DNA of 7,678 nucleotides from Thermoflexus hugenholtzii JAD2. GTDB taxonomy: Bacteria > Chloroflexota > Dehalococcoidia > SHYB01. The position numbers and the translations under genes are program-made. The stretch spans positions 1-7,678 of the forward strand of contig CAMAVV010000075.1 of the NCBI GenBank assembly GCA_945861815.1, in the 5' to 3' direction. The notes below the pieces were generated by a model, which did not search any database, was not told the DNA's origin, and saw nothing but the letters and a program-made list of their open reading frames with translations. Positions 1 to 4,994 of the stretch are shown here, piece after piece (within the stretch, counting starts at the first letter, position 1; every line of letters starts with the position of its first letter).

Positions 1-24
1 AGGGGCGACCGGCCGGTCGCCCCT
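1..24. repeat. Perfect GC-rich palindrome at window edge
   Basis: The first 12 bases (aggggcgaccgg) are followed directly by their exact reverse complement, giving a 12+12 bp perfect inverted repeat with no spacer. It begins 8 bp beyond the stop codon of the minus-strand CoA-transferase gene, so as RNA it would form a strong hairpin just after that operon. No U-tract can be seen because the window ends here, so intrinsic termination cannot be judged. The right arm is followed by 'acg'; if the symmetry continues, the left arm would extend outside the window. From memory, short palindromes of the type GTAGGGGCG...CGCCCCTAC are scattered between genes in Chloroflexota genomes, so a dispersed REP-like element is as likely as a dedicated terminator. 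Confidence 0.7.
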
Positions 25-32
25 ACGCTTTA

Positions 33-1250
33 TCAATAGAAAACATTCGCCTTCTTCATCCTCTCCACCGCCTCCGCAACTCTTCCGAGCAGCCCCCGGC
101 ACAGGTAATCGTTATCCTTGCCCCAGATGGGCGCAGGCGTCCGCATCTCGCGCGGCAAGCCGTCGAGGCGCAGGGGCGTTAGCGGCACGTGCTTTCCTTT
201 GGTGTAGGTGTGCATCGCGTCTTTCGCCATCACCTCGCGCGCGAGGACGTGTGGGTCTGCAAGCGCTTCGTTGATCTGGTAGGCAGGGCCTGCGGGCACG
301 CCTGCTTTTTGCAGGATAGCCGTCGCCTCCTCCACCGTTTGTAGTGACGTCCATGCCGTGACGCCTGCCTCCAGCATCTCCCGCTGGGCTATGCGCCCCT
401 GGCGAGTGGCAAGGCGCTTATCCGCGAGCCAATCGCCTCTGCCAAGGGCGCTGCACAGCCCGCGCCACTGCGGCTCCGTCATCACCGAGACGGCCACCCA
501 TGAGTCGATGCCCCTGCAGCGGTACGTCCCATGAACGGGGATGGAATCGTTGTGGTTGCCGTCGCGGGTGCGCTCCCGGCGGTTGATGAGCCAGTCGAAG
601 AGCCCTTCGGGAACGAGGAAGAGCGTCTCTTCGAACTCTGCGAAGTCGATGTAGACGCCCTTGCCTGTCTTGCCGCGGCGCATCAATGCCGCGCTGAGGA
701 GCTGAAAGCCGTGGAGCGCCGAGATGTAGTCGTTATAGGTGATTGGCGTCTCGTATGGCCTGCCGCCCTTGTAGCCTTCCATCTGCACCATCCCGGCCAG
801 GCTTTCCAGGACGATGCCATAGGCGACGCGGTCCTTATACGGCCCGGTGGCGCCATAGCCCGAGAGGGAAATCATGATGAGGTCTGGCCGTTCCTTGCGC
901 AGGGTCTCATAGCCCAGGCCGAAGAGCTTCTGCATCGTGCCGGCGGCGAAGTTCTCCACCACGGCATCAGCGGTGCGCACCATCTCCAGGAAGAGTTGCC
1001 TGGCATCGCGGGTGGTCAAGTCAAGGCTCACGCCGCGCTTGTTGCGGTTGATAGCGTTGTAGAGGAAGCCGCCATCCAGGCCGTTGGGCGATGGCACGGT
1101 CGTCGAGGCGTGGCGCATATTGTCGGGCCGCCGCTTCGACTCGATCTTGATGATCTCCGCCCCCAGGTCTGCGCACATGGTGGCGCAGTAGGGCGCGGCG
1201 ACGGCTGCGCCGAGCTCGATGATGCGGAAGCCTTCGAAGGGGAGAGTCAT
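33..1250 (-). CDS. Class III CoA-transferase (CaiB/BaiF family), distal gene of pair
   Basis: A 405-residue protein, the usual length for class III CoA-transferases, which move CoA between carboxylic acids in the cytoplasm through aspartyl-CoA intermediates. The N-terminus shows the family pattern (FEGFRIIELG, then a Rossmann-like CADLGAEIIKIE at about residues 26-37), followed by NRNKRGVSLDL (68-78), VVENFAAGTM (97-106) and SLSGYGATGPY (128-138). The putative catalytic aspartate is Asp174 in TYNDYISALHG, at the position of Asp169 of formyl-CoA transferase. The C-terminal half has the GVPAGPAYQINEALADPH block (317-334). The start is the ATG at 1250, which overlaps the stop of the upstream gene as ATGA; no Shine-Dalgarno is visible, so translation is probably coupled. 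The reading frame stays open upstream, but that part is Arg/Ala/Pro-rich shadow sequence. The acyl substrate cannot be assigned. Confidence 0.93.
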   Translation of the reverse strand: MTLPFEGFRIIELGAAVAAPYCATMCADLGAEIIKIESKRRPDNMRHASTTVPSPNGLDGGFLYNAINRNKRGVSLDLTTRDARQLFLEMVRTADAVVENFAAGTMQKLFGLGYETLRKERPDLIMISLSGYGATGPYKDRVAYGIVLESLAGMVQMEGYKGGRPYETPITYNDYISALHGFQLLSAALMRRGKTGKGVYIDFAEFEETLFLVPEGLFDWLINRRERTRDGNHNDSIPVHGTYRCRGIDSWVAVSVMTEPQWRGLCSALGRGDWLADKRLATRQGRIAQREMLEAGVTAWTSLQTVEEATAILQKAGVPAGPAYQINEALADPHVLAREVMAKDAMHTYTKGKHVPLTPLRLDGLPREMRTPAPIWGKDNDYLCRGLLGRVAEAVERMKKANVFY

Positions 1251-2434
1251 CGTGGCACGCTCACGCCAAGGATGGCTTTGTTGTGCTCGCCGAGCTTTGG
1301 CGCAAAGCGCTTCGGCGACCATTGCTGCCCAGCCCAGCGATAGGGCGGCCTGAGCACAGGCAGCTTCCCCAGCGTCGGGTGGCGCGCGATTTCCCACGCC
1401 TTGCGCGAGAGCAGCTGCGGGTTGCGCTCGACGTCCTTGAAGGGGACGATGGCGCAGGAGGGAACGTCGTTCGCCATGCAGGCTTCGTATATCTCCAGCA
1501 TCTTGCGCTCGCTCAGCCAGGTCTGCAGGAGGGTGGTCAGCTCGGGGCCGTTCTCGGCGCGGCTGTTGTAGTTGGCGAAGAGCGGCGTCTGCGCCCAATC
1601 GGGCGCGCCCATCGCGCGAACGAGGGACTGCCACTGGGCGTCCTGGACGACAAAGAGCCCCACGTAGCCGTCTTTGCAGGGGTAGAGTCCCCAGGGCACC
1701 GTGCGCGAGGTTGGCGCGTCCCCGACTCGCGGGTGAACCTTCCCCTCGAAGTCGTAGCCGGCGACGCGCACGTGGAGGATGCTCATGAGCAGATCGAGGG
1801 CTGAGAGGTCGGCGAGGCTCGGTTCGCCCGTTCGCCACTGGCGCACGAGGGAGGCCATCACAGCGGATGCGGCGTAGTAGCCCGCCAGCGTATCGGCGGC
1901 ATAGCCAGGCATCGCCAGGGGCTGCAAGTGCGGCTCTGGGACGTGGCGCGGGTGTGCGGTCGCGATGCCGGACATGGCCCACACGACGATGTCAGCGCCG
2001 TGCCAATCGCGATAGGGGCCTGTCTTGCCGAAGGGCGTGACAGAGACGACGTTCAGCTTAGGGTGTCGCCTGCGCAGCGAGGCATGGTCCAGGCCAAGGG
2101 CCTCCATCAACCCTGGACGCTGTCCCTCCACCAACACTTCCACCTCATCGAGCAGCGTGTGCAGCAGCGCAAGCTGTTTGGTGGACGATACGTCGAGCGT
2201 GATGCCGCGCTTGCCCAGGTTCAGGTGCTGGAAGAGGGCGCTGGCCTCCGGCCTGCGATTGCCTCGCACAAAAGGCGGCGCCCTGCGCGCGATGTCGCCG
2301 TCCGGCGGCTCCAGCTTGATGACCTGCGCGCCAAGGTCGGCCAGCAGCCTGCCGCATGCGGGGACGGAGACGAACTCGCCCCATTCAAGGACGGTGACGT
2401 TGTCCAGCAGTTGCGTATCGAGAGGGTTGGGCAT
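1247..2434 (-). CDS. Class III CoA-transferase (CaiB/BaiF family), promoter-proximal gene of pair
   Basis: A 395-residue class III CoA-transferase, clearly diverged from its downstream neighbour. Family landmarks are VTVLEWGEFVSVPACG (13-28), LLADLGAQVIKLEPP (30-44), LNLGKRGITLDV (71-82), LVEGQRPGLMEALGL (101-115) and TPFGKTGPYRDW (133-144). The probable catalytic Asp181 lies in GYAADTLAGYYA (178-189). The ATG at 2434 was chosen because it puts the PLDTQLLDNVTVLEW segment at the normal distance from the N-terminus; a TTG at 2488 would add 18 atypical residues and would lie inside the promoter. No Shine-Dalgarno precedes the ATG, and the predicted leader is only about 14-20 nt. It overlaps the next gene by 4 bp. 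Both proteins keep the catalytic Asp, so two active enzymes, or a heteromeric interlocked dimer, are possible. Substrate unknown. Confidence 0.92.
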   Translation of the reverse strand: MPNPLDTQLLDNVTVLEWGEFVSVPACGRLLADLGAQVIKLEPPDGDIARRAPPFVRGNRRPEASALFQHLNLGKRGITLDVSSTKQLALLHTLLDEVEVLVEGQRPGLMEALGLDHASLRRRHPKLNVVSVTPFGKTGPYRDWHGADIVVWAMSGIATAHPRHVPEPHLQPLAMPGYAADTLAGYYAASAVMASLVRQWRTGEPSLADLSALDLLMSILHVRVAGYDFEGKVHPRVGDAPTSRTVPWGLYPCKDGYVGLFVVQDAQWQSLVRAMGAPDWAQTPLFANYNSRAENGPELTTLLQTWLSERKMLEIYEACMANDVPSCAIVPFKDVERNPQLLSRKAWEIARHPTLGKLPVLRPPYRWAGQQWSPKRFAPKLGEHNKAILGVSVPR

Positions 2435-2454
2435 AGGCGCGACCGGGGAAACGA

Positions 2455-2488
2455 GTTGTATGGTAGGAAGCGCTGCACAGGGTGTCAA
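2455..2488 (-). promoter_or_regulatory. Predicted promoter of the CoA-transferase pair
   Basis: Read on the minus strand, a perfect TTGACA -35 hexamer (2488-2483) is followed after 17 bp by TACCAT (2465-2460), which runs straight into TACAACT. Either overlapping hexamer could act as -10, but TACCAT gives the standard spacing and TACAAC would need 22 bp. The start codon at 2434 would lie only about 14-20 nt downstream of transcription start, consistent with the missing Shine-Dalgarno. This is a motif prediction only. Confidence 0.55.
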
Positions 2489-2545
2489 GGAAGTGGCAAC
2501 TCAGGCACATGGGTACGAGGTTGCGGCTCGGCGCGTTGACACCCT
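2479..2545. repeat. 10-bp inverted repeat spanning the divergent promoters
   Basis: AGGGTGTCAA (2479-2488) and TTGACACCCT (2536-2545) are exact reverse complements separated by 47 bp. The TTGACA part of each arm is the -35 hexamer of one of the two outward-facing promoters. The match extends four bases past the -35 (CCCT), beyond what sigma factor recognition alone explains, so the arms may also be half-sites for a shared regulator. No regulator gene is present in the window. Confidence 0.6.
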
Positions 2546-2565
2546 CTCTCGGCCTGCGGTACAAC
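2536..2565 (+). promoter_or_regulatory. Predicted promoter of the amidohydrolase gene
   Basis: A perfect -35 TTGACA (2536-2541) is followed 18 bp later by TACAAC (2560-2565), a 4/6 match to TATAAT. This predicts transcription start near 2572 and a leader of about 45 nt before the ATG at 2617. It is the mirror partner of the CoA-transferase promoter. Motif-based prediction. Confidence 0.6.
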
Positions 2566-2604
2566 TGTTCGCCTACGCGATTGCCCCTCTCCACCGCGTA
2601 CGCC

Positions 2605-2610
2605 AAGGAG
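2605..2610 (+). promoter_or_regulatory. Shine-Dalgarno that fixes the amidohydrolase start
   Basis: AAGGAG ends 6 bp before the ATG at 2617. This supports that ATG over upstream in-frame start candidates, which would place the promoter inside the coding sequence. Confidence 0.8.
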
Positions 2611-2616
2611 CCTTCG

Positions 2617-3780
2617 ATGGCGCGCACCTACCAAGTTATCTCCGCGGACGGCCACGTTGAAGTGCCGCCCGATGTCTGGGTGAAGTATGTCCCCGCGAAG
2701 TGGCGGGACCGCGCGCCACGACTCGTGAAGCTCCCCGAAGGGGGCGAGGGCTGGATCATCGAAGGCCAGCCGATGCTCCACAACGGGCAGAATATCACCG
2801 CAGGCGATACGGTGAGATTTCGCAACGCCAGCTACTTCAACCCCGATGGCTCGCCCCACGTTGGCGCTGGCGACGCGAAGCAGCGCTTGCGCGAACAAGA
2901 TGTGGACGGCATCGACGCCGAGGTGCTCTTCCCGCCCATCTTTGCCACGAAGTTCTTGGAGGGCATCAAGGACAGGCCCGTCTACCTCTCGATGATTCAG
3001 GCCTACAACACCTTCTTGGCCCAGGATTACTGCGCCGTCGCGCCCGATCGCCTTATCGGCAACGCCATCGTCCCCGTAAGCGGCATCGACGACGCTGTCG
3101 CCGAGTTGAAGCGCGCCCACTCGATGGGCCTGCGCTCAGTGGCGATGCACCAGTGGCCCAACGGCGGCGGCACACCCAAGCCGGAGGACGATAGGTATTG
3201 GGAGGCGGCCCTTTCGCTGGGCATGGCCCTTTCGCCCCATGCCGACTTCGGCGAGCGCCAGCCGAACTTCGGCGGAGGAGGCGCAGGCACAGGGGACGCG
3301 CAACTTGCTGCAGCCCTCACCCAGCGCACCGGCGGCATGGCCCCGATACTCTGCCTCGCGCACCTTGTCACCTGCGGCATCTTCGACCGCTTCCCTGCCA
3401 TCAAGTTCTACTTCGCCGAGACCAACGCCAGCTGGATGCCTGCTCACCTCTGGATGATGGACGACAACTATCACGTCTTCCGCGATTGGTTCAAGGTGAC
3501 GCTGAAGAAATTGCCGACCGAGTACATCAAGCGACACGTGATGTTCGGCATCATCCGCGACCCGATGGCGCTCCAACTGCGTGACCACCTGCCCGTCGAG
3601 AATCTGATGTGGGGGAGCGACTTCCCGCACTCCGTCGGCTCCTTCCCAAAGTCGCGCGACTTTCTCAAGGATGCCTTTGCGGGTGTTCCTGAATCGCTGA
3701 AGCGAAAGATTCTGCTGGAGAACCCGGCGAACTTCTTCAAGCTCGACCTGCACAAGGCGATTACAGAGACGCCGAGGTAA
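2617..3780 (+). CDS. Amidohydrolase-2 family metal-dependent hydrolase/decarboxylase
   Basis: A 387-residue TIM-barrel protein of the amidohydrolase-2 (ACMSD / gamma-resorcylate decarboxylase-like) family. It opens with ISADGHVEVPPDVW (8-21). The first metal motif is D11-G-H13, a DxH form seen in this branch in place of the classic HxH. Further expected elements are a barrel-strand histidine, H208 in LSPHADFG; LAHLVTCGIFDRFPAIKFYFAET (248-269) with E268; and GSDFPH (333-338) with the catalytic-type D335. It ends with the family's LLENPANFFKLD (367-377 or so). Such enzymes hydrolyse amides, lactones or esters, or decarboxylate aromatic acids, in the cytoplasm; the substrate cannot be told from sequence. 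A Gly-rich loop (about 219-225) follows the H208 strand. Its divergent layout with the CoA-transferase pair, and the shared -35 repeat, suggest co-regulation. Confidence 0.92.
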   Translation: MARTYQVISADGHVEVPPDVWVKYVPAKWRDRAPRLVKLPEGGEGWIIEGQPMLHNGQNITAGDTVRFRNASYFNPDGSPHVGAGDAKQRLREQDVDGIDAEVLFPPIFATKFLEGIKDRPVYLSMIQAYNTFLAQDYCAVAPDRLIGNAIVPVSGIDDAVAELKRAHSMGLRSVAMHQWPNGGGTPKPEDDRYWEAALSLGMALSPHADFGERQPNFGGGGAGTGDAQLAAALTQRTGGMAPILCLAHLVTCGIFDRFPAIKFYFAETNASWMPAHLWMMDDNYHVFRDWFKVTLKKLPTEYIKRHVMFGIIRDPMALQLRDHLPVENLMWGSDFPHSVGSFPKSRDFLKDAFAGVPESLKRKILLENPANFFKLDLHKAITETPR

Positions 3781-3855
3781 AGAGGGAAGGTTTAGGGTAC
3801 GAGGAGCAGGGTGATCGGAACATCTTGATCCACGATCCATTCTTTCCCTTTGGCG

Positions 3856-3864
3856 TGCTAGAAT
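3856..3864 (+). promoter_or_regulatory. Predicted extended -10 promoter of the DUF336 gene
   Basis: TGC-TAGAAT is a TGn-extended -10 with a 5/6 match to TATAAT. No good -35 lies 16-18 bp upstream; TTGATC at 3825-3830 is too far. Extended -10 elements can act without a -35. The predicted start near 3871 leaves a leader of about 63 nt. The 153-bp gap 3781-3933 shows no clear terminator hairpin. Confidence 0.45.
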
Positions 3865-3933
3865 CCGCCTCTTAGTGCCCTGTGCTCCAAAGTTCCTGAC
3901 TTCCTACGTTCCATATTTGCTTGGAGGCTCCCG

Positions 3934-4362
3934 ATGTACCTGCGCCCCACGCTGAGCTTTGACGAGGCGCGCACTGCGATGAGCGCGATGCTGGAGACGG
4001 CGAAGCGCATCGCCAAGCGGCCTGTGGCCATCGCTATCGCTGACCATCGCGGCGAGCTTGTCCACTTCGCGCGCCAAGATGAACCCCTTGTCTTCTGCGG
4101 CGACGTCTCGATTCGCAAGGCCTTTACTGCGGCAGTTTCGAGAGAGAGCACGGCGAACTTCTCTGCGAAATATAAGGGCGTCGGGCGCACGCTGGAAGAT
4201 GCTATCGGCCCCAAGGCCTCCTCGGGCCAAGGTGGCGTGCCCATCCTCACCAAGGAGGGCGTCTGCCTTGGCGGCATCGGCGTCAGCGGCGACTCCAATG
4301 AAGGCGATATCGCCATCGGGCGCGCGGGCGTAGAGGCGATGGGCTACAAATGGGAGGCGTGA
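3934..4362 (+). CDS. DUF336 / GlcG-HbpS-like protein
   Basis: A 142-residue protein, normal length for the DUF336 (GlcG/HbpS) family, small alpha/beta proteins known in other bacteria as haem-binding HbpS and as GlcG of the glycolate locus. Many homologues sit beside catabolic genes without a proven role. Visible signatures are VAIAIADHRGELVHFAR (31-47), SIRKAFTAAVSREST (59-73) and GGVPILTKEGVCLGGIGVSG (100-119), followed by the helix ending VEAMGYKW (133-140). There is no signal peptide, so it is predicted to be cytoplasmic. The ATG is supported by GGAGG at 3923-3927 with a 6-bp spacer. Its last codons have a degraded copy beyond the hicBA cassette (4919-4966). Binding partner or cofactor cannot be assigned here. 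Confidence 0.9.
   Translation: MYLRPTLSFDEARTAMSAMLETAKRIAKRPVAIAIADHRGELVHFARQDEPLVFCGDVSIRKAFTAAVSRESTANFSAKYKGVGRTLEDAIGPKASSGQGGVPILTKEGVCLGGIGVSGDSNEGDIAIGRAGVEAMGYKWEA
4333..4346 (+). repeat. Direct repeat copy 1 (3' end of intact DUF336 gene)
   Basis: gaggcgatgggcta recurs exactly at 4937-4950. Including the preceding bases, cgt-x-gaggcgatgggcta matches at 17 of 18 positions. The two copies flank the hicBA cassette in the same orientation and both encode the VEAMGY motif. Confidence 0.9.
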
Positions 4363-4384
4363 AGTCGAGTCTGCTGCCGAGGGG

Positions 4385-4621
4385 CTATGGCCTGCCCATC
4401 ATGGATGCGAATTGGCTGGGAGTCAGGTTTGCCTGGCGAAGGATTGCTCGTAAAGTGCCGATTGGTATATCCCGGCTGCCATGCACGGGCACCACGACAA
4501 GCTGGCTTGAGCCGGATTTTCGAAGGTAGTGGTGGCTTCCCCTGATGTGGACGAGGATGTATCCGTTCCGCTGAAGCGCTGCAAGCAGTTCCCGTCCCGT
4601 GACTCTGGGAAGCCGGTTCAC
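4385..4621 (-). CDS. hicA: HicA-family toxin (mRNA interferase)
   Basis: A 78-residue protein of the HicA (YcfA-like) family, ribosome-independent mRNA interferases with a double-stranded RNA-binding fold. The signatures are LPRVTGRELLAALQRNGY (4-21), RGSHHYLRK (27-35) with the expected catalytic His30 in GSH, VVVPVH (42-47), and IPIGTLRAILRQANL (52-66). The start is a GTG at 4621 that overlaps the hicB stop as GTGA, so translation should be coupled to the antitoxin; no separate Shine-Dalgarno is seen. It converges on the DUF336 gene with 22 bp between stop codons and no visible terminator. The order is antitoxin first, the reverse of E. coli hicAB. All expected residues are present, so the toxin looks functional. 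Confidence 0.88.
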   Translation of the reverse strand: MNRLPRVTGRELLAALQRNGYILVHIRGSHHYLRKSGSSQLVVVPVHGSRDIPIGTLRAILRQANLTPSQFASMMGRP

Positions 4622-4878
4622 GGCATCGCGACTTCAACGGCGGCGAGTTCGGCCTTCGCATCACTTTTTGGAATCTCGAAACCTTCCTTAACGGCAGCTT
4701 CGAGATAGCCTTCGATGGCTTCCTGCGTCTGCTTTAAGGCCGCTTCCTTCGTCTCACCGAAAGTAGATATGCCGCCGAGCGAAGGTACGTGGGAAACCCA
4801 CACCTTGTCTTTAGCATCCCACACCAGGAGAACGCTGTAGCGGGAGATCGATGCGTAGCTTTGTTGCTTTTTCCTCAT
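4618..4878 (-). CDS. hicB: HicB-family antitoxin (short form)
   Basis: An 86-residue protein with the HicB/UPF0150 fold pattern: RYSVLLVWDAKDKVWVSHVPSLGG (13-36), then GETKEAALKQTQEAIEGYLEAAVKEG (41-66) and a closing EIPKSD (68-73). HicB binds and inhibits HicA. Only the partial RNase-H-like domain is present; there is no room for the C-terminal HTH or ribbon-helix-helix domain that many HicB proteins use for autoregulation. The ATG at 4878 was chosen because the conserved fold begins soon after it and a TGG-TAGACT -10 lies just upstream. An in-frame ATG at 4920 would add 14 basic, atypical residues and overlap the DUF336 remnant. The GTGA overlap links it to hicA. Confidence 0.85.
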   Translation of the reverse strand: MRKKQQSYASISRYSVLLVWDAKDKVWVSHVPSLGGISTFGETKEAALKQTQEAIEGYLEAAVKEGFEIPKSDAKAELAAVEVAMP

Positions 4879-4888
4879 CGTGGCTCTA

Positions 4889-4897
4889 AGTCTACCA
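4889..4897 (-). promoter_or_regulatory. Predicted extended -10 promoter of hicBA
   Basis: On the minus strand TGG-TAGACT (4897-4889) ends 10 bp before the chosen hicB ATG. This predicts a transcript starting within a few bases of the start codon, that is, an almost leaderless mRNA. No convincing -35 or Shine-Dalgarno is seen. Confidence 0.4.
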
Positions 4898-4918
4898 CGC
4901 CTTGCCAGCAAACCAGGC

Positions 4919-4966
4919 ATTCGCCATACCGACGTCGAGGCGATGGGCTATACGTGGGGCCGCTAG
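4919..4966 (+). pseudogene. 3' remnant of a second DUF336/GlcG-like gene
   Basis: On the plus strand this stretch ends in codons for DVEAMGYTWGR and a TAG stop at 4964-4966. The last codons of the intact DUF336 gene read GVEAMGYKWEA, then stop, so the core VEAMGY-W and the stop position line up without a gap. The differences include synonymous changes (gta/gtc, tac/tat) and K/T, as expected for a diverged paralogue rather than a recent copy. Upstream of about 4919 the similarity stops: the frame continues as KPGIRHT, with no GGVP or GVSG motif. The rest of this gene is missing and its place is taken by hicBA. It is too short to be functional. Confidence 0.7.
4937..4950 (+). repeat. Direct repeat copy 2 (in DUF336 remnant)
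   Basis: Exact second copy of gaggcgatgggcta, 604 bp from the first, bounding the hicBA cassette on its pabB side. Confidence 0.9.
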
Positions 4967-4977
4967 CCCTTTGTTCT

Positions 4978-4986
4978 TGTTATGAT
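4978..4986 (+). promoter_or_regulatory. Predicted pabB promoter giving a leaderless mRNA
   Basis: TGT-TATGAT is a TGn-extended -10 with a 5/6 match to TATAAT. It ends 8 bp before the pabB ATG at 4995, so transcription should start at or within 1-3 nt of the start codon. The intervening bases (tcttccct) contain no Shine-Dalgarno, which fits leaderless initiation. It lies 11 bp after the stop of the DUF336 remnant. Confidence 0.6.
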
Positions 4987-4994
4987 TCTTCCCT

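Noticed and set aside
531..1343. 270-codon plus-strand open frame antisense to the first CoA-transferase
   Set aside because: It is a mirror of a well-supported gene in GC-rich DNA, has no recognisable domain, and no good ribosome-binding site or promoter.
1251..1982. Upstream minus-strand extension of the first CoA-transferase frame to about 649 residues
   Set aside because: The added part is Arg/Ala/Pro-rich, lacks any family motif, and lies in another frame of the second CoA-transferase gene. The ATGA-coupled ATG at 1250 gives a normal family length.
3136..3840. 234-codon minus-strand open frame antisense to the amidohydrolase
   Set aside because: No recognisable motif, and it is fully covered by conserved amidohydrolase coding sequence; treated as a shadow frame.
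3802..3888. Imperfect inverted segments (ggagcaggg and ccctgtgctcc) in the 3781-3933 gap as a terminator
   Set aside because: The arms are about 65 bp apart with a two-base mismatch in length and no U-tract follows, so a terminator is not supported.
4333..4950. The 14-bp direct repeats as a transposon target-site duplication
   Set aside because: Flanking codons are homologous beyond the repeat and differ at synonymous sites, which points to paralogous coding sequence; no transposase or terminal inverted repeats are present.
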